Shown: positions 22,678 to 35,095, counted from the first letter of the stretch. The stretch is 64,000 nucleotides of DNA from Metridium senile (GCA_949775045.1 OX459098.1:13676207-13740206); one strand, 5' to 3'. The notes: generated from the sequence alone by a model not told the origin. Numbers and translations: made by a program.

Positions 22678-22921
22678 TCTATTCATTCATTCATTCATTC
22701 ATTCATTCATTCATTCGTTCATCCATTCATTCATTCATTCATTCATTCATTCATCCATTCATTCATTCATTCGTTCATCCATTCATTCATTCATTCATTC
22801 ATTCATTCATTCATTCATTCATTCATCCATTCATTCGTTCATTCATTCATTCATTCATTCATTCATTCATCCATTCATTCATTCATCCATTCATTCATCC
22901 ATTCATTCATTCATTCATTCA
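22678..22921. repeat. (ATTC)n LINE 3' tail
   Basis: Follows AATAAAGTCT at the LINE end. About 60 ATTC units with scattered ATCC and GTTC variants. Such simple-repeat tails are normal for CR1/L2-type elements and have expanded here. Confidence 0.85.
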
Positions 22922-22934
22922 CTAGCTACGTATG

Positions 22935-23040
22935 TTATTTTGGGTTGCATGCATGTGCAAGGGTTGCCTGTGCAAGGAATGCATGTGCAAGGGTTGCCTG
23001 TGCAAGGAATGCCTGTGCAAGGAATGCCGTGTTTATATTG
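22935..23040. repeat. TGCCTGTGCAAGGAA short tandem repeat
   Basis: About five 15-bp units of the form GCATGTGCAAGG(G/A)T/A. Non-coding by-product frames only. Confidence 0.65.
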
Positions 23041-23239
23041 CCAAAGTTACCTTGTGATCATGTTATCATGTGTCGGTTAAAATTAGGAGCATATACGATA
23101 TGTTTTGTTATTTTGCTTTGTGCTTCTCTGTTATTAGCTGCAGATGACGAAAAAAAATCAGCTGAACACATTATTAATTTTATTATTAATAATTTCATTA
23201 TTGATCTCAATGATTTGTGTTATTAATTAAATAGTCTTA

Positions 23240-23560
23240 AGTTCCAGTTTTCATCAGTCCATTCCATTAAATTACCGGGGATCTATTATGCTTTGTTCTG
23301 AGTTAATAAAGCACTCCCTACATTCTACTTTTCATCAGTCCATTCCATTAAATTACCGGGGATCTGTTAGTATTGTTCTAAGTTAGCAAAGCATTCCCTA
23401 CGTTCCACTTTTTATTAGTCCATTCCGTCGAATCGCCAGGGATCATTTCGGGTCCTGTTCGGGGATCTGTTCGGGTCCGGGATCTTTTCGGGTACAGCTA
23501 TAACAGTTTTGAGGATCTGTTCGGGTCTTGGGATCTATTCGGGTCCTGGGATCTCTGGGA
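23240..23560. repeat. Repeats beyond copy 3: duplicated 80-bp unit and GGGATCTGTTCGG array
   Basis: TTCATCAGTCCATTCCATTA units occur near 23250 and 23333. They are followed by GGATCTGTTCGGGTC-type repeats to 23550. The same elements lie inverted at 15850-15990. Confidence 0.6.
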
Positions 23561-23802
23561 TTGTTTTGTTATGTTGTTGTTGACCTTATTTGGACATCTT
23601 TTGTTGTTAACCTGTTTTTTATTGTTCTTTCGCCATCAGTTTAGTGGCTTACAGCCCCACCCCATAATAACACAGGAAACCCAATTCTCAAAAATAACTG
23701 TCGTGTTTGTATTTCAGGAATTGAATTCCATCGATAACATTCACTAGCTTTATTTATAGCAGATATCAGAAGGTAATTTATTATATTATACAAGTTTATT
23801 AG

Positions 23803-26800
23803 TTAATCATCGTTATTTTCTTCTTTGTGATTTAAAAATCTTTTAGTCTGTTTTTCAAGTATTTCGTCGCGTTGCAGCAGAGATTTACACCTTTCTAAGT
23901 TTTGTGTTTGTGCACAAAGTCGTCTGGCAATAAGTGAAGCCTGAAACAAGAAAGAGTTTGATTTGAATACACAGTACTTTTGCTTTTAAGGGGATGTTTA
24001 TATGAAGGCGAGTTGTCCCTGCTAGCCGGGATAACTCTATTGTTTCGAGTCCCCCGGGAATACAAAACAAAAGAATTATCCCGGCTAGCAGGGACAACTC
24101 GCTTTCATATAAACAGCTCCTAATTCTCCAGTTACATGTTATCTATCGCCGCTGTATCATCTGACAAAATGCGCATTTTAACAGGCTAAGCTTCGATTTG
24201 TTGTCAAAATATTGACATTAAATTAAGCAAAGCACGAAAAAATATTGCCTCTTAGCAATATAGAACACATTTGAGTAAATCTGAATTGAGGCTATTCCTG
24301 TGCAAATGCGCCTTTTGTCAAATAGTACAGCGGTGCTAGGTAACATGAAACTGTTCTATTCATGAAATACACAGGAGGACTTCTATGATAAAACGACGGG
24401 AATGATCGAAATTTCATAAATTACTCCTAAAAGGTGGCGTTTTTTGTCATTCCGATTGGGAAGATTTTATTTGGATTCGATATTTATCAGACGTATTACA
24501 ATTGTTTTCTGGTGCAATTTGATTTTCATTTGAATACATTTTTATGACCCCTTCCCGCTAAGTGGCCTTTGTCTCTCGTAGCCCTGCCCTTTCGTTTTTT
24601 GTTTTTTATTATCGGATTCACTTAAAAGAACAAATTGATAAAGTGCTATTTTAGGTGTATTAGAACGACGCAGCCAGCGATAAAATACAAAACAAAACCA
24701 CAATTAAACTGATTAAACAAACAAAACACATTGCTTCCTGCATCCCTTCACGCCGTAACTGATATAACAACAGAGAAAGTACCGCGATATGATGAAAGAT
24801 TTAAAGTTACTAAGGGGGGAGTGGTGAGATACCTTCCTTTCTAATCTTCTTGACTTCGCATTCGTACCTTTTGTAATCAATTATGATTCATTTTCTATAT
24901 TGCGACGCATGTGAATTTGTGGTAAGGAAACATTAATGAAAACTGTGGATGCATGGAAAGGCGATGTGCACGTGTATCGCCCGGACAGGAAAAGCCCAGA
25001 GGACGAAGTTGTGATAATTACTGTTCAAAAAATTGTGGCTGCGTCGGTGTTTCTAAGGAAACTATTGTAGTGAAAATTATCAATAACTAGCGATTAATTA
25101 AACTTGTGTGGGATGCCTTAAGGCAATATCCACACGTACACGGATATATCAATCCACAACCTTTTATGGCGGATTTAAAAAAAATTCGTTTGGCGCCATT
25201 TGTATGATGGTTCAATAGCGGGAAGTTGTAACCATGATATCGTAGGTTTGAATTCAGATTATTCTCAAAAGTTATCATATAGTAACTTTAACTAGAAATC
25301 AATCTTTCTGATTGGTTGATGCGTGTGCTTTACTTTTATGAGAGCACACAACACGCGCGTTGACTTGTTGATCAACTACGTCAATTTGTGTTTTATAAAA
25401 GAAATAGAAAACTTGCTTGTTGTGCTGTAATAATGTCAAAATCAAACTTATTTATTGCTGGGAGCATTGATCAAGGTCACGAACGACGTTTGGTGACATT
25501 TCTCGCGGTAAACAATGCTCTTTTACGAGTTTTTCAACGCTGTTATGTGCTCAGTTTGTCAATTGAACACTGGCCACCGTAGATCAGATCTTTACCGAAG
25601 GAGACTTTATCTGGATGCTCTTGGAAGTAGAATCATCCCTGATACAGAGACATTGTTCTTATACTATCTGTCGCAGTCTGTGCAGTTATAAAGCACTTTG
25701 GGATTGTCAAAACACTCTACTCAGCAGTGTTGAGAAGCACTGTGCATTAGCACGCGCATTTTTTATTTCTTCATGGACGGAAAGCCAATCCGCATCGTAA
25801 GCGTTATAATCTCCTCCTTCGTTCCCTCCCCACGTAGCGTGAAGACACTAAGAACGGCTACGAAGGAGACTATAAACGTTGCCGATTCAAAAATATCCGG
25901 ATAGTTTCTACGTGTGTACAGGGCATCAGGAAGTACAAGCCATGAGTAAACTGAAATGATTATGGTTAATTGTAGACTGCCTTGTTTCCGTTGTTTAAGA
26001 AAACATACGCTTCGTGTGTTTCAGTTCCGCAGTTTTCAAAGAAATCTGATATCAATTCAATAGTACTTTTTACAAGTCGTTGAATAAAATCATAGTTAAT
26101 AGTTCCCTCTATTAACTACGATAAAATATATCACGTGAGTTGTACATTTATGGCTTTAGTAGCACTTTTAAAATACCGTATATACTCGAATAAGCGCCGC
26201 ACTTTAACCCTAGAATGTTTCTCCAGACCAGCATTGGAAATATATTTTTATCAAAAGCTATATTCTTCGATCAGTTCAAAGTAATTATATTTCACCGGTT
26301 GCCCTTAAAGTTATCTCCCCAATATTCGTAGTTCTGATCGAGAATGGGACAGTGTCGAGATCGAGAAAAATTTAATACGCGCCATGGCGCTTATTCGAGT
26401 AAATATGTCGATCGTACTATAGAAGTCGAACAAATCGTCTTTTGACGGACAATTTTAGATGACAAAAGTCGTCTATTTTGATGAATTTACATTTATAGAC
26501 GAACAAAATTACAAACGATCTGTTCAACATGTAGCGTGATGGTGTGTACGTACTTTTGATGCCAATAGCATGATAAGAGACAAGATAAAAGATAAAACAA
26601 TGAATATAACAGTGACTGTGTACATAAAAACTTGTAACTAACGATAAGAGATAAGAGGAAAATATATCAAAGACGCAACTTTAATTCATAAACAAAAATT
26701 ATTACATGGCACAGTTAAGCCTGGTTTTCACTAGCGACGCAAACGCAATTGCAAGCGCAAGCGCAAGAGACCTTATTTCGTCGTGAAAACCGTTTGACGC

Positions 26801-28672
26801 AGTGATAACGCAAGTGAAAACCAGGCTTTACACTTCACAGTTTGTTTCAACATCTTTACAGTAATTTTAATGTAGCAAGCTTGCTCTTAATGAAACAAGA
26901 ATGCCGGTCACCAATTTAAACACGGCGTACATATTTAAAAAAAAAGGATTTATCCTTCTGACTCTTTTACTCCGACGAAGGGCTAAAGCTCGAAACGTCA
27001 GTAAAGTTAAGTCAACATTTTTTACGGTGTTACAAATTTCATTAAATTACCAATCGTTTATTATTTATCCATCTAGTGAGACACTAGCAAGGTACCTAAA
27101 TGGCGATGCAAAACCTTGAAAACGTATAAAGACAAAGGACCGCTTCAGAAACTATATCAATGATCTATTACAATGTAATTAAAAAGATAAAACGTTTCAT
27201 AAAACAAAAAGACAATATCCTTAAAGTTGTCGGAATTAAGTTACACTATAATAATTCATAATAGTATTTGTTGGTCATCAACCTTTTAATTTTTAAAAAC
27301 TTCTCCTAAGCTTTCGGCCTTCGCGGCCATCTTCAGAGGAATGAAAGAAAAAACAAATTACTGCGCGCGCATACAATGCGAGAAAAGAAATTACAATGTG
27401 CGCGTGTGAATAGTAAAATGAAAGTCAATTACCAATTATGTTAATGTAGTTCGCAGGTAGAATTCTACCGCTGTCTCTATTAAATATAACGTATAATAGT
27501 TGTTTCAGAGGACACTACAGACTCGGGAACACTACTGAAAAAGTACGAAATTAAACTGAGGACTTAGTGAGAAAATAACCGCAAAAAAACGATATTTGAG
27601 CAAGCATATATTGACTTAAGGTGGAAATGTAAGCTGGGAATAATTGAGCGAGTAAATCAATTAACGAAGGGAGAAGGAAATTGGAGGATGAAAAAGAAGG
27701 GCGAAAGGAAAGACACGAGAAGGTAAATTCATTGGAAAAAAAAAAACGTAAAAAAGAAGAAAAGAAAAGAAGGTACAATACGAGAAAGAAAAGTACACAA
27801 AGCAACATAATCGAAAGAATTAAGATTATAGGAAAAGAAAGACAGAAAGAAATAACAAAGGCAGAGACAAAAGCAAAATTCAAATAGAATAAAGCAAATT
27901 CGGGCTCAAAGCCAAAAAGACAGCAAAAGGAAACAATGAATTAGAAAAGAAGACAAAATAAAATGAAGACAACTTGTGCAGTGAGAGAGTTGAATTGACA
28001 CGACAAAGGAAACGGTTTAATTCTAATTGTATGAAGTTTAAAAAGCTGCCCGGTAATTACACGAAATAAGAACAGGAAGTTTATATAAACTAGCCAACGA
28101 TTTTCAGTACAAGATAAACTTTTCTTCGTGCAAAACGACACTTCATTTCAAAAGTGTAAATTGTCAAGGAGCCCTGAGTCAGTTAAACAAACAATCTTTT
28201 TTTCTTAAACTGAAAACAGGTGTCATAAAATAAACTGAAATGCCAACAGTAATATCATTGCGACAGTGGTTTAAACGAAAAGAAAAGAAACGTTTTAAAT
28301 AATTAGGGAATAAAAAATAAATAAATAAAGGAATAATTTTAGAATAAACGTCAAAAAGTACATGTTTTTGGTGATCGAATTTATAGAAATAGAACAGGCT
28401 CGATATCAATCAATATTATGTATTTAAGAATAGATGTTTTTAAAAATAGATATTTTAGATCAATTCATATATAATAGATGTTTGGAAATGGATAATATTT
28501 AGTGAATAAAGTAAGTAAGTAAGTATGATAGTTTAAAATAGTTTACCTTCGATCTGTTGTCAATAATCGCTCGCTTCTTACCACTGCCTCCTGGAAGACC
28601 CCAAAAGGCGTTCGCTGTTCCGACAAGACCAGCAACCATGGCCACACAAATTAGCCAAGTTGAAAACTTCAT
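23803..28672 (-). CDS. Small secreted precursor, family 1 copy 3 (87 aa, most complete)
   Basis: Exon 1 is 28672-28547 and exon 2 is 23940-23803 (TAA), with a 4.6-kb phase-0 intron (GTAAAC donor, TTTCAG acceptor). Signal peptide is residues 1-22; GKKR at 31-34 is the likely cleavage site. Exon 1 differs from copy 1 by one residue (Ala for Ser35). Exon 2 has the Cys-X8-Cys pair in a basic helical stretch and a polar tail ending in acidic residues. This copy alone keeps a TATA box (28725-28733) at normal distance. It also has intron segments that copies 1 and 2 each lack in part, so it looks closest to the ancestral locus. Function not recognised. Confidence 0.75.
23990..24120. mobile_element. 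131-bp Harbinger-like MITE with TAA TSD in copy 3 intron
   Basis: Ends GGGGATGTTTATATGAAGGC and GCTTTCATATAAACAGCTCC are inverted over about 40 bp. Flanked by TAA at 23987-23989 and 24121-24123. Copy 2 has the uninterrupted site; copy 1 retains only the first about 16 bp of the element before a deletion. The 3-bp TAA duplication suggests PIF/Harbinger-type movement. Confidence 0.8.
24127..24353. mobile_element. MITE (CCAGTTTCATGTTACC family) in copy 3 intron
   Basis: Same family as 14338-14567 and at the matching intron position, so it predates the duplication. Confidence 0.7.
26174..26406. mobile_element. MITE with TATACTCGAATAAGCGCC ends
   Basis: TATACTCGAATAAGCGCC near 26181 is mirrored by GGCGCTTATTCGAGTAAATA near 26386. 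No coding content. Similar TIRs are common in other invertebrates as I recall. Confidence 0.75.
26718..26827. mobile_element. MITE with AGCCTGGTTTTCACT ends
   Basis: AGCCTGGTTTTCACT at the left and AGTGAAAACCAGGCT at the right are perfect inverses. The interior has AACGCAA-type repeats. Confidence 0.8.
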
Positions 28673-28724
28673 GATAGTGCTACAAGAAGGAGTGAATTAT
28701 GGACGAAACATAGATAATAAGATC

Positions 28725-28733
28725 CCTTTTATA
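28725..28733 (-). promoter_or_regulatory. TATA box of precursor gene copy 3
   Basis: On the minus strand it reads TATAAAAGG, with its downstream end about 53 bp before the ATG. Copies 1 and 2 share sequence only up to about 30 bp before the ATG and lack it. Confidence 0.6.
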
Positions 28734-28739
28734 GTTTGC

Positions 28740-29795
28740 AATCACCCCTCAAAACTCATTAACAAATGGGAAAAACCGTAGGCGCGCAGTAGGGCATCAA
28801 AACACCCAACATATGGCATCAACCCTGAGATTATGCATGACCTAAATATAATCCCTTCAGTTTCCATAAAATTTTGGTCAATTATTGTTAACAAAGCAAA
28901 AGATCTTACGACAAGATCTCTTAGAAAGAATTAATGAAAACGAGCTTTTTCTAGACGAACGAAGCAAAGACTATCAATTTTGAATTACATTAAACGAGTA
29001 TAACTCGATGGTCGAAGCCAAAAGAGTATTTCAAAACGGGCGTTGGTTAAACACGACGGACAAACGAATGGCGCTGACGGACGAGAAATTTTTATGTTAT
29101 TTTAATACCTGAATATTCGAATTCCTCATGTTTATTATTATTATTTTCTGAATTTCATAAAAACGTCTTGTCCATGGTTCGTCCATGGTTTCCCAACACC
29201 CATTTCAAAACACAATCTTTTAGAAAAATTAAAGTGGCAAAAACTACTCGATAGGTGAAGCCGAATATGTTATAAAGTGGGCTTATTTCCTTTTCTAGAT
29301 CTTATTTTCTTTGTTTGTTTGTCGTTGTATGTTGTAAGTTGAAACAACTTGGTTAATTTTGACCATTTGTCAATTTTGAAAACAGGGGAATTTAATCTGG
29401 GGACGTGTTAAGCGCGCAATTCTTATATTTAATCAAGTGAGAGAGAAATAACAACCAAACACTTAATCTAAAGTGGTGAAAGTTTAGAAGGATATGAATT
29501 GATGACTTCTTCATTAAATTGAAAGAGAAGTACATAATTGTAGTATCTTAGATTTCTAAAGCGATTTTCTTCCAAAAGAGGGTAGTTTTTGAAGGTTTAA
29601 TAGTAGGTGTCGGCTGTAATAACGTAAGACGTACGTCATTTAGAACCAGTGATTACAAAACACACTACGTGAGAGCGTTGGTTGATCAACAGTTATCGCA
29701 GTATGAAATCATTTAAATCTTTTTTTATTTACTTAAAAAAATACTTCACTTAATTTTAAAGATCAAATTAACCAGCTTTTTTACATTTAATTCAA
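28740..29795. other. Intergenic; no gene or clear repeat seen
   Basis: AT-rich, only short frames. Upstream flank of gene copy 3 on the minus strand. Confidence 0.6.
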
Positions 29796-29800
29796 AATAC

Positions 29801-30036
29801 TCAGGTTTCATGTTATCTAGTACCACTGTACTATTTGACAAAAGGCGCATTTGCAAATGCTAAGCCTCGATTTGTCGTGTCAAAATATTCACAAATCCCA
29901 AACAAAGCACAAACAAATGCTACCGCTTAGCAATAGAAAACACATTTGGATTTACTCTGAATTGAGGCTAACCCTCTGCAAATGCGCCTTTTGTCAAATA
30001 GTACTGGCGGTGCTAGGTAACATAACATGAAACTGG
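29801..30036. mobile_element. MITE (CCAGTTTCATGTTACC family), dispersed copy
   Basis: Ends CAGGTTTCATGTTATCTAG and TAACATGAAACTGG are inverted; the CTGTACTATTTGACAAAAGG phrase is present. Confidence 0.65.
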
Positions 30037-30204
30037 ACTATTGATCATATCGTATTCCATTTGATTCCACTAAAATTCCACTATAAAATGTTATAAAAGA
30101 TACTGGTATTAAAACGAATGCGAGACTACGTTTGATATTGCATTCGTTATTCATCATTCTATTCATTGAAAAATATTGTGTCAAGGCTGACGCCACAGAA
30201 CTTG

Positions 30205-30301
30205 TACTTATTATTATTATTATTGTTGTTGTTGTCATTATTATCATCATTATTATTATTATCATCATCATCATTATTATTATTATCATCATCATCATCA
30301 A
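30205..30301. repeat. ATT/ATC trinucleotide microsatellite
   Basis: Mixed ATT and ATC units; false Ile- and Met-rich frames on both strands. Confidence 0.85.
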
Positions 30302-30317
30302 GTTACTACATGGCCTA

Positions 30318-30422
30318 GTTCAAACGTTGCATCTCATATGTGCCGAATCTAATGCAAATGAGCAAAACTTGCTTAAATTCATTTGAATTAGATTCAGCAC
30401 ATGTGAAATGCGATGTTTGAAC
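30318..30422. mobile_element. Palindromic MITE with GTTCAAAC ends
   Basis: GTTCAAACGTTGCATCTCA and TGAAATGCGATGTTTGAAC are inverted, with CATATGTGCCGAATCTAATG and ATTAGATTCAGCACATGTG inside. A related arm is near 4632-4700. Confidence 0.7.
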
Positions 30423-30624
30423 AGGAGCGCTCCTGGTTTGAACTATTCATATCAGATCCAGATAAACGATTGTGAAACAATATTCCGTGCAATGCTTGGT
30501 CATTTGTTAATAGTCATTTGGTTATAATTGAACCAGCCTTGGGCGGAATGTACAATAGATTCTCAATTTACTTGCTTGTTGTAATGGTGTTTAAAAAAAT
30601 AGTGGCCCAAGTCTGGCCATAACT

Positions 30625-30757
30625 GTCCTTTCCTTTCCTTTCCTTTCCTTTCCTTTCCTTTCCTTTCCTTTCCTTTCCTTTCCTTTCCTTTCCTTTCATT
30701 TCCTTTCCTTTCCTTTCCTTCCCTTTCCTTTCCTTTCCTTTCCTTTCCTTTCATTTC
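30625..30757. repeat. (CCTTT)n pentanucleotide microsatellite
   Basis: About 26 units with a few interruptions. Confidence 0.95.
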
Positions 30758-31075
30758 CTTCTTCTATATCTTATTATTAATTTAACAATTTTGTTAAATC
30801 GCTAATAAAAAATAGATATTTTAAACATTGCGCAACAAAATTTAATTAGTCATACCAAAAAAAATAGAAAATAAAAATATATGCGATAGATAGAAATCAT
30901 TTAGAATTCCTTTCAAATCATAATCGTATTTCAGTCACGATTTTGACAACTTTAAAAATGGGTGCATATATATGCTATTACAACAATTTAGAAAATAATT
31001 ATATTAAACATAGCACGCAATTATTAACAAGCATATATTTTATGTTTTTCTATATACACTTGATTCGCTCTATAA

Positions 31076-31590
<515 letters not shown>

Positions 31591-31693
31591 ATATACTATA
31601 TATAAAATATACTAAGATGTGTGTCTTGGGGCACAAGTAAATCTATTTTAAGAACGCTTCGTCGTGAAAAGATTCAAGGAAGGAAATAAAACG

Positions 31694-31812
31694 TAGCCTG
31701 CTGTTCAGACTCGATTTTTTCAATCAAAATATTCGCCAAAAAAAGTAGAACAAAAAATTACTTTTTTGGCGAATATTTTGAACGCAAAAAATCGATTCTG
31801 CACAGCAGGCTA
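31694..31812. mobile_element. Palindromic MITE with TAGCCTGCTG ends
   Basis: TAGCCTGCTGTTCAGA and TCTGCACAGCAGGCTA are inverted. The centre is AATATTCGCCAAAAAAAGTA with ACTTTTTTGGCGAATATT. Confidence 0.8.
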
Positions 31813-32100
31813 ATAAATCGTTTCACACTTTGTTTCCTCGGTGGTTTTCATGAAAGAAAACCGTTTGAAGTCAAAATACATGATTTGATCTTATCTATAC
31901 GCATAGCCTTAAGGAAAGGACAAAAATATATCGAATATATATATATATAACTCACAATTTTTCATTTGTCTTTTTTCCCAAATGTCATGTATTAATGTAA
32001 TTAAAATACTATTTTTACTGAAAAAGTTTTTACTAAGCAAAGAAGTTAAATTATGTGAAAAAATGTTTTTGTCGATGATGGTGTTCGTCGGTTATAGATA

Positions 32101-32359
32101 CACCTAATCCAAAAAACGTTGTCGGGTCCGCCGCACAGTCCTCGCACCAAGACCGTGAAGGAAAACACAGTGAATATTTTGATGAGAGTGATAAAACAAG
32201 AAAATAAAAGTAGGCACAACACTATTTCGTTGAAAAAAGTACCACACTAGAGTGTGAACATGCAAATAAATTAATTACTGATTAGATATAACCAATATCT
32301 TTCACAGTCTTGGCGCAAGGACTGTGCGGCGGACCAGACAACGTTTTTTGGATTAGGTG
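32101..32359. mobile_element. CACCTAATCC MITE with TA TSD
   Basis: The ends CACCTAATCCAAAAAACGTT and AACGTTTTTTGGATTAGGTG are perfect inverses, with a further inverted pair GTCCGCCGCACAGTCCT / AGGACTGTGCGGCGGAC. TA on both sides. Related ends at 41389-41629 and 48791-48943. Confidence 0.85.
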
Positions 32360-32399
32360 TATATGGCCATGGTTGAACCATATACATGTTTCAAAATTG

Positions 32400-32722
32400 A
32401 TTCGGGATGTATGTGTATATATCTAAATTGATATATTCGCGATGTATATGTATATATCTAAATTGATTCGCGATGTATATGTATATATCTAAATTGATTC
32501 GCGATGTATATGTATATATCTAAATTGATTCGCGATGTATATGTATATATCTAAATTGGTTGGAATGTATGTGTATATATCTAAATTGATTCGCGATGTA
32601 TGTGTATATATCTAAATTGATTCGCGATGTATATGTATATATCTAAATTGATTCGCGATGTATATGTATATATCTAAATTGATTCGGGATGTATATGTAT
32701 ATATCTAAATTGATTCGCGATG
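32400..32722. repeat. 31-bp minisatellite
   Basis: About ten units of GATGTATATGTATATATCTA plus AATTGATTCGC, with a few variants. Confidence 0.9.
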
Positions 32723-32869
32723 TTTTGACGTGGTTGTTTGGTTAATCTATCGGCAATTAGATCTATACACAAATGAAGGCTAATATCAGTGTACAGGTTA
32801 TCTGTTTAGTAGTGGACATATTATCATAGACGTTAGATAGAGGGAATATTATTGTAAGCACAAATTGGC

Positions 32870-32908
32870 TTTTTTAATTTCTTCTTCTTTTACTACTAAT
32901 TCTTCTTC

Positions 32909-32940
<32 letters not shown>

Positions 32941-33014
32941 CTTCTTCTAGATTCTTCTTCATCTTCTTCTTCTTCTTCTTCTACTTCTTCTACTACTTCT
33001 TCTACTTCTTCTTC

Positions 33015-33046
<32 letters not shown>

Positions 33047-33322
33047 CTAGATTCTTCTTCTTTTTCTTCTTCTACTTCTCCTTCTTCTTCTTCTTCTTCT
33101 TTTTCTAGATTCTTCTTCTTCTTCTTCTTCTTCTTCTAGATTCTTCTTCTTCTTCTTCTTCTACTTCTTCTTCTTCTTTTTCTTCTTTTTCTAGATTCTT
33201 CTTCTTCTTCTTCTTCTTCTACTTCTTCTTCTTCTTCTTCTTCTTCTAGATTCTTCTTCTTCATCATCTTCTTCTTCTTCTTTTTCTTCTTCTACTTCTT
33301 CTTCTTCTTCTTCTTCATCTGG
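32870..33322. repeat. (CTT)n tract with TCTAGA interruptions
   Basis: Long imperfect trinucleotide repeat; TCTAGATTCTTC blocks recur about every 60-130 bp, suggesting higher-order duplication. Confidence 0.9.
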
Positions 33323-33364
33323 CTCCTAACACTTGTCTCTTAATGATCACGGTGATCGGGGTGA

Positions 33365-33620
33365 TCGACGGTCCTTTTAGAGTTGAACATATTTCCTGTG
33401 CGTACCTTTTAGGGCCCTTTTAGGGTTCTTGCTCAAAAGTCAGTTACGTAACATGACTCTGTCCCTGTAAGGGTCATTTTTACTTGGCTTAGTTAGTAAC
33501 AATAAGCTAAGTCATCGCACAGTTGTACCTTTTAGGCGTCGAAATCAATAAGGTTTTAACAGTTCTTTTAATCTGTGAGTACCTTTTAGGTACCTTTTAG
33601 GGGTCGTTTTCAAAATCGAT
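33365..33620. repeat. Dispersed ACCTTTTAGG repeats
   Basis: ACCTTTTAGG or CCCTTTTAGGG occurs about seven times. Related phrases occur at 35520-35560. Probably a degenerate mobile-element family; ends not resolved. Confidence 0.45.
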
Positions 33621-34079
33621 CGCCCCCAGGGATCACCTTCACTGAATCAGTCGTCATCGTAGCATTATTTGTAGTGGATAATTAACGTTAACCCTGCAGT
33701 GTTTTTACGATGAGTGGGTTGTCATTTTTGATCCTTTCCTCTGGGAAACTACTGTTTAGGGAAATAATTGTCTTTTAATAAAGATATCATTTATTTTAAG
33801 AGATTTTTATCCGAATTATCAGTTGTCACCAGAGATATTTGGAGTGAGTTATGGTCGGAAAGCTTTTTCTTGGTGCCTTGCTGTCGCTAGGTAAATCGAC
33901 GCCGTTTGTTTTCTAGCCATTAGAACAAGTACTATCTACAGGGAATTGTTGGTATAATCATTAAACAAGCCAGAATGACAGGTTGTGCTGAGATGATCCT
34001 TTTTGTTGTCATTAATGACTCAGTTTGATTGTGAGTTTAGGTTTCATAGCATGTCAATGTCTAAGGTTACATACACTCA

Positions 34080-34270
34080 CTTCTCTTCTCTTCTCATCTC
34101 TTCTCTTCTCTTCTCTTCTCTTCTCTTCTCTTCTCTTCTCTTCTCTTCTCTTCTCTTCTCTTCTCTTCTCTTCTCTTCTCTTCTCTTCTCTTCTCTTCTC
34201 TTCTCTTCTCTTCTCTTCTCTTCTCTTCTCTTCTCTTCTCTTCTCTTCTCTTCCCTTTTCTTCTCTTCTA
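34080..34270. repeat. (TTCTC)n pentanucleotide microsatellite
   Basis: Nearly perfect for about 190 bp; false Leu-Phe-Ser and Arg-Glu-Glu frames. Confidence 0.95.
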
Positions 34271-34332
34271 CAAGTAACACACTGTTTCTTCAGCAAGGTA
34301 TGTTCCTTCATTTGTTGGACGTGAGGTCATAG

Positions 34333-34661
34333 TCCAGTCTCAAGTTATCAAGTGTCGCAGTTCTATTTGACGAAAGGCGCATTTGTATAGGGAATAGCCT
34401 CAATTCAATGTGTATTATTTTTTACGTCAAAACATTTTTTTCGCAAACTTGTACAAATTCTACTGATGAAAGTTAAAGATTTAGCCGAAACGTCTAATTA
34501 AAAATCATCAAATTTAGTCAGAGACAACCAATTTCGTTTGTAAAATGTTTTTCGTGCTTTGCTTGGAATTTGTTAATATTTTTACTATACATCGAGCCTA
34601 AATCTGTGCAAATGTGCCAATTTTCAAATAGTAAAGCGGTGCTAGTTAACATGAAACTGGA
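34333..34661. mobile_element. MITE (CCAGTTTCATGTTACC family) with inner insertion
   Basis: Outer ends match the family (CCAGTCTCAAGTTATC; TAACATGAAACTGG). About 100 bp around 34430-34545 containing GCCGAAACGTCTAATT is absent from the other copies. Confidence 0.65.
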
Positions 34662-35034
34662 GTATTGCTTAACGATTACTTCCTCTCAGTGAAGATGTGC
34701 TCTTAAACACTTCTCTAAGGTATAGAAATAATAGTCAAATATCACGAGAACACTCTTGTTAAATATTCATAACCTATAGAGAAGGCGCCACACTGACGTC
34801 AACATCAGTAACGCATAAAGAAATACCTTGAAAACACGAAAAAGAATTCAAAGACATCAATTAACTATATTAAAAGAAGGAATTCAGATGTCAAGTTTTA
34901 CCAGCTTCTTAAAAAAACAATGTTAAAGAAAACAATAGCCATATCCTCTAGTTAAACCAGTTGGCTCACACCTTAACGTTAGGATCAATATAAATACGTG
35001 TAATAACTTGTAAACATAACATGGTGCAAATAAA

Positions 35035-35095
35035 AACAAATTGCAATTACATTGATTGCTTTATGTTCCGCGACGATTAATATACTCATACAAAA
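35035..35095. mobile_element. Partial SINE body
   Basis: TTGCAATTACATTGATTGCT then GCGACGATTAATATACTCAT matches the 3' part of the SINE at 35180-35335. Confidence 0.45.

Larger units (their letters stand above)
16381..22921 (+). mobile_element. Broken CR1/L2-like non-LTR retrotransposon (LINE) with nested insertions
   Basis: Order on the plus strand is N-terminal region with a 2A-like motif, AP endonuclease, reverse transcriptase with a YADD box, C-terminal region, and an (ATTC)n 3' tail. The coding region is cut by DNA elements at 17540-18220, 18834-19024 and 20365-22134, and by frameshifts and stops. The APE-type endonuclease, the RT type and the simple-repeat tail point to the CR1/L2/Rex1 group. 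Clade assignment is approximate. Confidence 0.85.
24600..27430. other. Segment in copy 3 intron not found in copies 1 and 2; no gene seen
   Basis: Homology to copy 2 breaks at about 24600 and resumes at about 27430. Short frames inside (for example 25388-25582 and 26901-27119) show no recognised domain. Two MITEs are listed separately. Weak inverted ends near 25115 and 25920 hint at a further element. Confidence 0.5.

Noticed and set aside
23885..24097. 70-aa minus frame crossing copy 3 exon 2
   Set aside because: Wrong frame across the true exon and a MITE; the spliced frame with signal peptide explains the locus better.
32400..32722. CRISPR-like regular repeats
   Set aside because: Units are contiguous 31-bp tandem copies without unique spacers, in a eukaryotic genome.
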